Positions 22,877 to 29,675 of a DNA stretch of 35,474 bases are shown piece by piece. The position numbers were made by a program, and so were the translations under genes. Position 1 is the stretch's first letter, and each line of letters opens with the position of its first letter. Source of the DNA: a virus; the IMG/VR virus record IMGVR_UViG_3300047300_000471, positions 1 through 35,474 of that record; one strand, 5' to 3'. Below the pieces are notes generated by a model. That model ran no database searches. It was not told the DNA's origin and saw only the letters and a list, made by a program, of their open reading frames with translations.

Positions 22877-22927
22877 CGTTGATGCTCCTTGTTGCGTTGT
22901 TGATGTAGTGATTCTAGGTCAACGATG
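22874..22927 (-). promoter_or_regulatory. Inverted repeat covering the start codon of the first leftward gene
   Basis: CATCGTTGA (22874-22882) and TCAACGATG (22919-22927) are perfect 9-bp inverted copies. In the mRNA the 3' arm contains the ATG at 22876 and the ribosome site lies in the loop. A shorter GTTGA...TCAAC repeat overlaps it. It could be a translational switch, or an operator for the leftward promoter; no convincing -35/-10 pair is seen here. Confidence 0.45.
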
Positions 22928-22983
22928 AGCAATTCACACCACACAGGACAAACTATTTTCTAGGTGTTTTCCCTAATGGTTTT

Positions 22984-23568
22984 TCAGGTCGGTTTGATCC
23001 ATAGCACGTGCGACACCCACGCCACGTTGGCATCTGTGCGCAGGGCTGTCCCACTGCTGCAGCGGATCAGGTTGAACGTGCCAGTGCGGTAGCCGCGTTG
23101 CAGGCTCGAGAGCACGTGCTCGCCGTTGTCCAAGGCAATCACGCACACTTGGCCAAGACATGAGCGCGGGTCTTCTTCGACCGGCGAAATGAAGTACATC
23201 CACCCATCCTTGGGGCTTTGGGCAATGCGCATCTGCAGCGCGTAGGTTCCAGCTGGGCAGTCTGCCGGCCCAATCACCTTGTCGGCAGTGCGCCGCGGAA
23301 ACAGCGTCACCACCGCGTCGGGGCCAATGTAGCCAGTGACGGGCACGTGGCGAACATCGTCTACGACTTCGACGCCCGCCTGGCGCAGCACCTCGGTGAT
23401 GGGCACGCCAATGAGTGACGCGATCTGCAGCGCCTCCTCGTTGGTCATCTTGCGCTGGCCACGCAGCATCAGAGACACTGCAGCCGCGTCCAAGCCCATT
23501 TGCCTCGCCAAGCCCCGCTGCGAGAGCTTGCGGTCGTTCAGTCGTTTTCTAAACCAGTCTGTATTCAT
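22984..23568 (-). CDS. Phage repressor (CI-like), 194 aa
   Basis: N-terminal helix-turn-helix of the XRE type at about residues 11-60 (LNDRKLSQRGLARQMGLDAA, then AVSLMLRGQRKMTNEEALQI). Residues 72-194 have the length of an S24/LexA-like C-terminal domain, but the usual catalytic motifs are not seen: where Ser-Met should follow Gly-Asp there is QMRIAQSPKDGW, and the Lys region reads HVLSSLQRG. It may therefore dimerise without self-cleavage. It would hold the prophage state by binding the region before the Cro-like gene. No ribosome site is visible upstream of ATG 23568, and the predicted transcript start is only about 10 bases away, as in lambda CI. Confidence 0.85.
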   Translation of the reverse strand: MNTDWFRKRLNDRKLSQRGLARQMGLDAAAVSLMLRGQRKMTNEEALQIASLIGVPITEVLRQAGVEVVDDVRHVPVTGYIGPDAVVTLFPRRTADKVIGPADCPAGTYALQMRIAQSPKDGWMYFISPVEEDPRSCLGQVCVIALDNGEHVLSSLQRGYRTGTFNLIRCSSGTALRTDANVAWVSHVLWIKPT

Positions 23569-23633
23569 GGTCGATGAAAGAGTGACATATACTCACCATT
23601 GAGTCAATCACAACAAGTTGTTAGGAGCAATAC
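23569..23633. promoter_or_regulatory. Immunity-switch region: divergent promoters and operators
   Basis: Leftward promoter for the repressor: -35 TTGTGA (23613-23608), 16-base spacer, -10 TATATG (23591-23586). Rightward -10 candidate TATACT (23588-23593) with no good -35. Operator-like repeats: ACTCA-CCAT-TGAGT (23591-23604), TTGAGTCAA (23599-23607) and GTGA-n7-TCAC (23582-23596). They overlap both promoters. AGGAG (23623-23627) is the ribosome site of the rightward gene. Confidence 0.6.
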
Positions 23634-23876
23634 ATGACGATTCCAACCATTCACACCCTTGAGCCGGCATTCACCATCATCGAGAGGCTGGGGGGCAAGG
23701 CCGCGGTGGCTGAGCAGCTCTCTCTGGACAAATCGGCGCTTTCGCGCTGGTGCCAGCCAAAGCCTTCGGGCACTGGTGGAGTAATCCCGCAGCGGCACTG
23801 GGCCGCGCTGATGCAGATGGCACGTGCGAAGCATGTTGACATCACCCTTGAGGAGCTCGCAGCCGTTGAGGTGTGA
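23634..23876 (+). CDS. Cro-like (YdaS/carph-isopro type) regulator, 80 aa
   Basis: Helix-turn-helix at about residues 14-40: 'IIERLGGKAAVAEQLSLDKS' then ALSRWCQP, followed by 'GGVIPQRHWAALMQMARAKH'. The GG-K-x-AVAE...S-x-x-S-RW pattern is that of phage Cro/YdaS-like proteins. It is divergent from the repressor and heads the rightward early operon, so it probably represses the lysogeny promoter during lytic growth. AGGAG lies 6 bases before the ATG. Confidence 0.8.
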   Translation: MTIPTIHTLEPAFTIIERLGGKAAVAEQLSLDKSALSRWCQPKPSGTGGVIPQRHWAALMQMARAKHVDITLEELAAVEV

Positions 23877-23878
23877 TC

Positions 23879-26023
23879 ATGGTCACCGAGACGCAATTGA
23901 CCATGACAAACTCAGATTTCCTGGCCGAGGTTTACGGCGTTTTTGACCCCAGCGAGTTTGGCTGGGTGACTACTTTCCGCGCTGATCCAGGCTCGGCCCC
24001 ACCGTCCGTTTGGCAAGGCCGCTTCTACAAAGGCACGGAAAAACAAGCCACACTAATCGATCAAGCAGGGCAGGACAACTGTTATTTTTGCACTGCAACA
24101 TTGAAGCCTACAGCTGACGGGGAGTTCTTGCGGCGCAAGGATGCTTTCGAGCGCTTATCCGTTCTTGTCCTAGACGATGTGCCGATCGAAGATGTGGACA
24201 ACTGCAGCTACGCGCTGCAAACCAGCCCAGGCAAACACCAGATCGGCATCTTTTTAGACCCTGACGACCAGGACTGCTACGACCGCCAGCTCATCGACCG
24301 CGTGATGAGCGCGCTTGCAGCCAGAGGCCGAAGCAATGACGCGTCAGGCAATGCCTGCGTGCGCTACGTCAGGCTGCCAGTAGGAACCAACACCAAACCA
24401 AGAGCTGCCGGCCCATGGCAGGTGCAGTTGGTGATCTGGAATCCACGCGTGCGCTGGACCTTGGCCGATGCCTGCGCAGCCGTGGGCGTTGACCTTGATT
24501 CCCTGCACATGGCCGCGGCGATTGCCAAGACGTCCGCACCCAGCAGCACACACACAGGCACGCACGCCGGCGAGATGATCACGGGCCTGACCGACCCTCA
24601 GCCAGAGGCCCGCGTCTACCACGAAAACATCACGCGCTTGGCTGCCAACCTGGTAAGCGGCGGCATGTACGCAGGCGCCGCGGTCGAGTTCCTGTACTCG
24701 CTCATGGACCAGGTCAGGCCCGACCACAACCGCAACCCTGACGAGTTCAAGCGCTGGGAGATCAGGCGCGCTGAGATCCCCCGTGCTGTGAAGTCAGCGG
24801 AGAAGTTCGCGCCCGAGGAGCGCAAGCCCCCACAGATCACCGTCAACCTCAACCTGGCAGAAGACACAAGCTCACCAGATGAGCCAGTCAAACCAGGTGA
24901 GCTCGCGCCTCTGGACTGGTCAGCGCTTGAGGGCACAGAGCCAGAGCCAACCAACTGGCGTGTCGATGGCTGGTTTCCAGAGCGCACCGTCACCCTGTTG
25001 GCCGCCAATGGTGGCGTGGGCAAATCCAACCTGTCCCTGCAAATGGGCGTGGCGCTCGCCCAAGGCCTCGAGTTCTTGGGCCTGCAAACCAAACCCTCAC
25101 GCGTCTTGGTCATCTCTGGCGAGGACGAAGCGCGCACGGTGCACTTTCGTGTGGCCAACATCTGCAAGGATTTGGACGTCTCGGTGTCCGAGCTCGACGG
25201 CAGGATGATCGTCTACGACATGACGCAGACCGACTGTGTTTTGTGGCGTGACGGGGCAGCCACCGAGCGCATGCAATGGCTGGCCGATGCTGTCGTGCGT
25301 CACCGCGCCGATGCCGTGGTGATTGACAACGCGTCCGACGTGTTCGCGGACAACGAGAACGACAGAACAGCAGTGCGCGGATTTATGCGGTGCCTCAACA
25401 TGATCGCTGGCCACACCAGCTGCGCCATGTTGCTGCTGGCCCACGTGGACAAGGCCAGCGTGCGTGTGGGTGCAGGCAATGAGTCGCTGTCCACCTACTC
25501 GGGCTCGACTGCCTGGAACAACAGTGCCAGGTCACGCTGGGCCATGGTGCGCAACAACGACCGAGAGATTCTCTTGCGTCATGAGAAGTGCAACCTTGGA
25601 CCACTGCAAGAGGAGCTCAGGCTTGAGTTTGACACTGGGTCTAAAACGTTCAAGCGGTTTGGAACCATTCCTGGTCAGCAAGCTGCGGCCACGCTGGTGC
25701 GCAATTCCCATCGCGCTGCGATTCTCAGACTGATTAGCCAAGCAGACCAAGCAGGCCAGCGCCTATCGATGAAGGCCAAGTCCAACAACAACGCCTACAT
25801 CATGTTACGCAAAAGCTCTGAGTTTCCGCGTATCAATCGTGAGGATATGTTTGCGATTCTGTTTGACATGCAACGCGAAGGGCTGATCACTGAAGTGGAT
25901 TACATCCACGACCGCAAGAAACACCAACGCATCTGTCTCACGCCTGCTGGTGAGGTACGCGTGGCCATTGGTTCAGGAGCACCGCCCGCATGGGCACAAA
26001 GAGAGCAGGAGAACGACGAATGA
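23879..26023 (+). CDS. RepB-like primase fused to RecA-fold replicative helicase, 714 aa
   Basis: N-terminal half: archaeo-eukaryotic-type primase fold as in phage RepB primases, with VLVLDDV (about 95-101), QTSPGKHQIGIFL (114-126) and YVRLPVGTNTKP (163-174). C-terminal half: AAA-25/RepA helicase with Walker A AANGGVGKS (375-383), VISGEDE (411-417), Walker B VVIDNAS with Asp483, and LLLAHVDK (518-525). It would open the origin, unwind and prime phage DNA. ATG 23879 has GAGG 7 bases upstream; GTG 23873 (GTGA overlap) is the alternative. The end of the gene overlaps the glutaredoxin ATG. Confidence 0.85.
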   Translation: MVTETQLTMTNSDFLAEVYGVFDPSEFGWVTTFRADPGSAPPSVWQGRFYKGTEKQATLIDQAGQDNCYFCTATLKPTADGEFLRRKDAFERLSVLVLDDVPIEDVDNCSYALQTSPGKHQIGIFLDPDDQDCYDRQLIDRVMSALAARGRSNDASGNACVRYVRLPVGTNTKPRAAGPWQVQLVIWNPRVRWTLADACAAVGVDLDSLHMAAAIAKTSAPSSTHTGTHAGEMITGLTDPQPEARVYHENITRLAANLVSGGMYAGAAVEFLYSLMDQVRPDHNRNPDEFKRWEIRRAEIPRAVKSAEKFAPEERKPPQITVNLNLAEDTSSPDEPVKPGELAPLDWSALEGTEPEPTNWRVDGWFPERTVTLLAANGGVGKSNLSLQMGVALAQGLEFLGLQTKPSRVLVISGEDEARTVHFRVANICKDLDVSVSELDGRMIVYDMTQTDCVLWRDGAATERMQWLADAVVRHRADAVVIDNASDVFADNENDRTAVRGFMRCLNMIAGHTSCAMLLLAHVDKASVRVGAGNESLSTYSGSTAWNNSARSRWAMVRNNDREILLRHEKCNLGPLQEELRLEFDTGSKTFKRFGTIPGQQAAATLVRNSHRAAILRLISQADQAGQRLSMKAKSNNNAYIMLRKSSEFPRINREDMFAILFDMQREGLITEVDYIHDRKKHQRICLTPAGEVRVAIGSGAPPAWAQREQENDE

Positions 26024-26259
26024 ACATCACCATTTACACAAAGAGCAACTGCCCCAACTGCGTGGCAGCCAAGCAGCTCATGACATCCAAAGGCATTAAA
26101 TACGTCGAGGTTGATGTGGAGCTGGGTAGCCGGTGGCAAAACCTGCTGGCTGAATTCCCAGACGCCAGGCAGATGCCCCAGATTTTTATCAACGATCAGC
26201 GCGTCGGGGGTTTGGCTGGGCTGCAGGCGGCATTGAAGCAATTGGAGGGACAAGCATGA
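26020..26259 (+). CDS. Glutaredoxin, 79 aa
   Basis: Complete thioredoxin fold in minimal length: strand ITIYTKS, active site C11-P-N-C14, 'GIKYVEVDVE', cis-Pro segment RQMPQIFIN (about 49-57) and GGLAGLQAAL. It would supply electrons, for example to ribonucleotide reductase of the host, or repair disulfides. AGGAG lies upstream and the ATG overlaps the helicase stop by 4 bases, which sets the start (not 25990). Confidence 0.9.
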   Translation: MNITIYTKSNCPNCVAAKQLMTSKGIKYVEVDVELGSRWQNLLAEFPDARQMPQIFINDQRVGGLAGLQAALKQLEGQA

Positions 26260-26672
26260 CTAAAGACGAAGCATTGAACATTGCGATTGATTACATGAAC
26301 GAGCGTCTTGAAGAACACGATGCCAAGTTTCAGCGTCATCCAGCAACAGAAGCCGAGAGAAACAATATTCTTGCTGACATTGAAACAGTCAAAGAAGCCT
26401 TGGCACAGCCAGAGCAGGAGCCTGTTGCGTGGGCTTTTTTGAACGGGCAATACGCTCACATTGTGTGGGGCAAACAACGTCCTGATGACGAGATTCACAC
26501 AACCCCCCTCTACACCAACCCACCACCCGTTGCGGAGCCACATAAGCGCAAGCCGCTGACGGATGAGGAGATAAATTTGCTTTGGCGCAATAGCAAATCA
26601 AACATTGGATGGGAAGACTTTGAAACGGTCGTACGTGAAATCGAAGCCGTAGTAGGGAAGAAACAAAAATGA
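26256..26672 (+). CDS. Phage protein with AWA...TPLY...LTDEEI pattern, 138 aa
   Basis: Two parts: an N-terminal helical part (residues 1-50) and a C-terminal part with QEPVAWAFLNGQY, 'DEIHTTPLYTNPPPVAEP' and 'RKPLTDEEINLLWRNS'. The second part resembles the 91-residue protein at 17933 on the other arm. Function unknown. Starts and ends in 4-bp ATGA overlaps. Confidence 0.7.
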   Translation: MTKDEALNIAIDYMNERLEEHDAKFQRHPATEAERNNILADIETVKEALAQPEQEPVAWAFLNGQYAHIVWGKQRPDDEIHTTPLYTNPPPVAEPHKRKPLTDEEINLLWRNSKSNIGWEDFETVVREIEAVVGKKQK

Positions 26673-27019
26673 CAGACCGCGAACTATTAGAAATTTCCGC
26701 GCTGAGGGCTGGAATTGAGTTGGATTGGGACGTTCCAATTCAATCTTCACCGTGGAGAATAACAGGCACTGGAGATGACAAAGGCCCTACTTGTCAATGG
26801 AATCCCCTTGCAGATGATGGCGATGCATTACGGCTGGCGGTGAAGTTGGGTATTGATATTAACCAACAAAAAACGCTTGGAATCGTTGAGACTTTTTGGT
26901 CAAAAGAATCAGGATGTAAAAGGGAGCAATATAACAACGACCCTTACGCCGCGACCCGACGAGCAATCGTAAGGGCGGCTGTTGTGACAACCGCACACGG
27001 CATTAAGGGGGAAGCATGA
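26669..27019 (+). CDS. DUF2591-like (phage ABA sandwich) protein, 116 aa
   Basis: Opens 'TDRELLEISALRAGIELDW' and has 'WNPLADDGDALRLAVKLGID' and 'NNDPYAATRRAIVRAAV'. The NPL-x-DDGDA-x-RLAVKLG and DPYAATRRAIVRAA marks are those of small phage proteins in DUF2591 (phage ABA sandwich). Function unknown. Coupled to both neighbours by ATGA overlaps. Confidence 0.75.
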   Translation: MTDRELLEISALRAGIELDWDVPIQSSPWRITGTGDDKGPTCQWNPLADDGDALRLAVKLGIDINQQKTLGIVETFWSKESGCKREQYNNDPYAATRRAIVRAAVVTTAHGIKGEA

Positions 27020-27222
27020 GGTTTTGGTTTTACGTCATTCGCGCCTCATGGCGCTATGGGTTTGGCCGTTGGTATGTCTGGCGCGATGCGCCGACAGACA
27101 TTGTGCGCATAGTGGCAGTGCTTTGGTATGTGGAGAGAAAAAGAACGCCAGATGAAAGCTCTGGTTTGATTCAGCAGGCATACAACGAATATCAGTTACG
27201 CAAGCGCAGGGAGGCAGTATGA
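27016..27222 (+). CDS. Small aromatic-rich hypothetical protein, 68 aa
   Basis: Very rich in Trp, Tyr, Phe and Arg in the first 45 residues (RFWFYVIRASWRYGFGRWYV), which may lie on a membrane surface; the C-terminus is charged. I do not recognise it. ATGA overlaps link it to both neighbours, and GGGGGAAGC precedes the start. Confidence 0.6.
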   Translation: MRFWFYVIRASWRYGFGRWYVWRDAPTDIVRIVAVLWYVERKRTPDESSGLIQQAYNEYQLRKRREAV

Positions 27223-27371
27223 GTGACGGCGGCAAAGGATCAGATCGACGCCCTGGCAAGGGCTATCAGGACAACTGGGAGCGCATCTTTGGGCGGCAGC
27301 CTAAGACGTGCCCGCCATGCCACGGCAACTGCAACCAAGGCAGAACATGCCCGGCAAGGCAGGCCAAATGA
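27219..27371 (+). CDS. Small Cys-containing phage protein (SDGGKGS family), 50 aa
   Basis: Begins MSDGGKGSDRRPGKGYQDNW, then ERIFGRQP and TCPPCHGNCNQGRTCP with four Cys, perhaps a small zinc-binding unit. 'SDGGKGS-x-x-R' followed by 'W-x-x-IFG' is a recognisable small phage family of unknown role. GGGAGG lies 3-6 bases before the ATG, which overlaps the previous stop as ATGA. Confidence 0.65.
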   Translation: MSDGGKGSDRRPGKGYQDNWERIFGRQPKTCPPCHGNCNQGRTCPARQAK

Positions 27372-27517
27372 GCGGTTGCGCTCGCATGCGCCTGCTATGC
27401 GATCGCATTGCGAACGCTATGCAAGCGCAGGGGCGGGGAAAGCCCCCTCAAAGGGGCTTCCCCATGCGCTTTTGTGTACTTTTGGGTGACGTAGGAAGTG
27501 CGCCTGCACCTGCATAG
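27368..27517 (+). CDS. Doubtful short frame, 49 aa
   Basis: ATG 27368 overlaps the previous stop as ATGA, continuing the pattern of the operon, and reads MSGCARMRLLCDRIANAMQA before running through a long RNA hairpin (27423-27471). The N-terminal 20 residues look like a helix; the rest is probably only a by-product of the hairpin sequence. It may be real in part, with the hairpin acting after or during its translation. Confidence 0.3.
   Translation: MSGCARMRLLCDRIANAMQAQGRGKPPQRGFPMRFCVLLGDVGSAPAPA
27423..27475 (+). terminator. Long hairpin at the end of the rightward early operon
   Basis: Outer stem AAGCGCA (27423-27429) with TGCGCTT (27465-27471), inner GC-rich stem 27435-27446 with 27453-27463 (one A bulge), loop CTCAAA, then TTTTGTG. 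A strong hairpin with a short T-run, so it is a likely terminator or mRNA-stabilising end. Confidence 0.6.
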
Positions 27518-27547
27518 ATAGAGTGTGAGATGCAGGCGCACTTTTTT
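27496..27547 (+). terminator. Intrinsic terminator before the small terminase gene
   Basis: Perfect 13-bp stem (27496-27508 with 27531-27543), 22-base loop, then further T to 27547. Because CCTGCA is directly repeated (27503-27508 and 27509-27514), a second stem, CCTGCAT (27509-27515) with ATGCAGG (27530-27536), competes with it. It separates early from late genes and would need to be read through by an antitermination mechanism if late transcription starts upstream. Confidence 0.75.
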
Positions 27548-27549
27548 GA

Positions 27550-27562
27550 TGTGAGAATCACA
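27550..27562 (+). promoter_or_regulatory. Palindrome TGTGA-GAA-TCACA before terS
   Basis: Five-base perfect inverted repeat with a 3-base centre, ending two bases before the terS ATG. Its first ten bases, TGTGAGAATC, recur on the minus strand in the int promoter (16133-16124). A second TGTGAGA lies at 27524-27530. Candidate operator shared by late genes and int; GAGAAT inside it could serve as a -10, but there is no matching -35. Confidence 0.5.
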
Positions 27563-27564
27563 AC

Positions 27565-28143
27565 ATGGAAACAAAACAAGAAAACGACATCGGCAAGCAG
27601 CTTCAGGAGGCGGTGCTGAAGGCTGCGATGCCTGAAGAAGTCAACGATGAGCTGGACGCATCAGGGACAGCTAAAAAAGGAGGCGGGAAGCAGGCAGCCG
27701 CCGTCAGCCCGCTGACAGGCGCGCCCGTGCCGAAGGGCCGCGCCAAAGGCACGCCCAACAAGATGACGACGACCATCCGAGACGCGGTCATGCAAGCGTT
27801 CAGCGAGGTCGGAGGGCCTGCGTACCTAGTCAAGCTGGCCAAAGGCACGCAGAGCGACAGAGCCGCGTTCACCAGCCTTCTGAACAAGGTGCTGCCGACA
27901 CAGGTCAATGCCAACGTAGAGGGCGGCGTACAGATACAGCTTTCATGGCTTGGCAGCCGATCGATTGGCACAACAGTGACACAAAATCAGGAACAGATAA
28001 CGCAAGTCGTTGATTTGCAAAAGGATTCAGCGGGCAAGTACCGGATCATTGATCAGGTAAGCGATGTGTCGCCGGCAGCGGCAGACGGCGGCGGCGCCGA
28101 GACGACCGAGCCAAAGCCCGCAGGAGACGCGCAAGGTGCGTGA
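27565..28143 (+). CDS. terS: Small terminase subunit, 192 aa
   Basis: Recognises phage DNA for packaging. The N-terminal 45 residues are flexible; at about 56-112 comes 'KGRAKGTPNKMTTTIRDAVM' followed by 'QAFSEVGGPAYLVKLAKG', 'FTSLLNKVLPTQVN', a pattern shared by many small terminases (DUF5681-like) in proteobacterial phages. The C-terminal part is beta-like then disordered (Ala, Gly, Glu, Pro). Lies directly before the large subunit gene, as usual. No clear ribosome site; the upstream palindrome lies where it would be. Confidence 0.75.
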   Translation: METKQENDIGKQLQEAVLKAAMPEEVNDELDASGTAKKGGGKQAAAVSPLTGAPVPKGRAKGTPNKMTTTIRDAVMQAFSEVGGPAYLVKLAKGTQSDRAAFTSLLNKVLPTQVNANVEGGVQIQLSWLGSRSIGTTVTQNQEQITQVVDLQKDSAGKYRIIDQVSDVSPAAADGGGAETTEPKPAGDAQGA

Positions 28144-28331
28144 GGCTACCAGCCCTAGGGCAGGCAGGCGATCGCGTCTCCTGCGTCGATCTGGCCAGCC
28201 CTTGCCCCCTCGCTGTGGCCTGGGAATTCCTGACCCCCTACCCCCCGTCGATCGGCAGGGGGGTGGCCGGCTCGAGCTGGGGCCCCCCCAACTTTCTCAG
28301 TAGCAAAAAATCGAATAATGAGTAAACCTCA
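28144..28331. other. GC-rich structured gap between terS and terL; possible packaging site
   Basis: Contains CCCCCC (28241-28246) and GGGGGG (28258-28263) as a hairpin extended by A-T, T-G and C-G pairs, the palindromes GCTCGAGC and GGGGCCCC just after, and long C runs. Such structure beside terminase genes is a common place for pac or cos. A GTG-started frame (28140-28325, 61 codons) overlaps the terS stop as GTGA but looks like a by-product. A 5-codon frame ATG 28318 ends across the terL start (ATGA). Confidence 0.45.
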
Positions 28332-29675
28332 ATGAACCTCAACGAGTACCAACCCCGCAGCGTGTTCACCCCGATGCACAACCGCGACAAGCGCTGGACC
28401 GTCGTCGTCGCGCACCGCCGCTGCGGCAAGACGGTGGCCATGTGCGCTGACCTGGTGATCGGCGCGCTCGAGACCGCTCTGCCAAAACCGCAATTCGCCT
28501 ACCTTGCGCCACAACGTGACCAAGCCAAGCGTGTGGCATGGGGATACCTCAAAGACCTGACGCGTCCGATGTGGTCCAAGCCGCCCAATGAGTCCGAGCT
28601 CAAGATTACGCTGAACAATGGCCACGGCGGTGAGAGCACGATCTACGTGGCCGGCGCGGACAACTACGACGCGCTGCGCGGCATGTACTTTGACGGGGCG
28701 GTGCTGGACGAGGTGGGCGACATGAGACCGTCTGCCTGGTACACGGTGATCCGGCCTGCACTGTCTGACCGGATCGGCTGGGCGATCTTTGCCGGCACGC
28801 CAAGAGGCAAGAATCTTTTCTGGAATCTCAGGGAAGAAGCGCGGATGAACCCGAACACGCACATGCTGCTTGAGCTTCCCGCGTCCAAGACCAACATCAT
28901 CCACCCTGACGAGCTGCGCGACGCCAAAATCCAGATGACCGAGGAGGCGTACCAGGTCGAGTACGAGTGCTCGTTCGATGCTGCCGTGCCTGGCGCGTAC
29001 TACGCCAAGCAGATCGGGGACGCGTATGCCGAGGGCCGGATTGGCCTGCACCCGATTGACAAGGCATTCCCAGTCAACCTGGTGGCGGACTTGGGTTTTA
29101 CCGATTCCTGCAGCTGGTGGGGCTGGCAAGAGACCCGCGACGGCCTGCGCATCGTGGATTTCATGGAAGACGACAACCAGCCAATCCAGCACTACATCGA
29201 TTGGGTGAAAAGCAGGCCCTACTTGGTCAACCCCAAGGGCGTTTTTCTGCCGCACGACGCGAAAGCCAAGTCACTGCAGACCGGCAAGTCGATCATCGAG
29301 CAGTTTTTGGCCAACGGCATCCGGCCACAGCTGGTGCCCGAGATGTCATTGCAAGACGGCATCGAGGCGGTGCGCATGATCCTGCCTCATTGCTGGTTTG
29401 ACGAGACCCCGACCTATGACGGTGTCGAGCACCTGCGGGCGTACATGCGGGAATGGGACGAAAGGACGCAGACGTACCGCAACAAGCCCAAGCACGACCA
29501 ACACAGCCACGCGTCTGACTCTTTCCGCTACCTGGCTTTGGCTGCGCGCCCAGTGTCGCGCAAATCGCAACGTGCGCCTACAATCACAACACTACCCAAG
29601 GGCGGGGCCAGCTACGCCTTTGCACTTAACGACATTTGGGACTGCCAACAGACGCAGTCCAGAAGGGTTGGATGA
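28332..29675 (+). CDS. terL: Terminase large subunit, 447 aa
   Basis: DNA-packaging motor and nuclease. ATPase domain: Walker A HRRCGKT (28-34), Walker B DGAVLDE with Asp126 and Glu127, coupling segment 'FAGTPRGKN' (152-160). Nuclease domain, RNase H-like: Asp252 in VADLGFTD, Asp308 in LPHDAKAK, and Asp395 in HASDSFRYL. Length of 447 residues is normal for the podovirus/headful types. It lacks a visible ribosome site; its start overlaps the stop of a 5-codon frame, so translation may depend on upstream ribosomes. The 3' end overlaps the portal start by four bases (ATGA). Confidence 0.95.
   Translation: MNLNEYQPRSVFTPMHNRDKRWTVVVAHRRCGKTVAMCADLVIGALETALPKPQFAYLAPQRDQAKRVAWGYLKDLTRPMWSKPPNESELKITLNNGHGGESTIYVAGADNYDALRGMYFDGAVLDEVGDMRPSAWYTVIRPALSDRIGWAIFAGTPRGKNLFWNLREEARMNPNTHMLLELPASKTNIIHPDELRDAKIQMTEEAYQVEYECSFDAAVPGAYYAKQIGDAYAEGRIGLHPIDKAFPVNLVADLGFTDSCSWWGWQETRDGLRIVDFMEDDNQPIQHYIDWVKSRPYLVNPKGVFLPHDAKAKSLQTGKSIIEQFLANGIRPQLVPEMSLQDGIEAVRMILPHCWFDETPTYDGVEHLRAYMREWDERTQTYRNKPKHDQHSHASDSFRYLALAARPVSRKSQRAPTITTLPKGGASYAFALNDIWDCQQTQSRRVG

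Noticed and set aside
27223-27489. 88-codon plus-strand frame
   Set aside because: Out of frame with the two ATGA-coupled small genes at 27219 and 27368 and lacks a good start; Arg/Ala/His-rich as expected from GC-rich shadow.
28140-28325. 61-codon GTG-started frame between terS and terL
   Set aside because: It crosses a strong GC hairpin and has unusual composition. The GTGA overlap with terS and link to the terL start keep it possible, so it is described under the gap rather than called a gene.
28332-29255. 308-codon minus-strand frame opposite terL
   Set aside because: terL is certain on the plus strand; the antisense frame is a GC-rich shadow.
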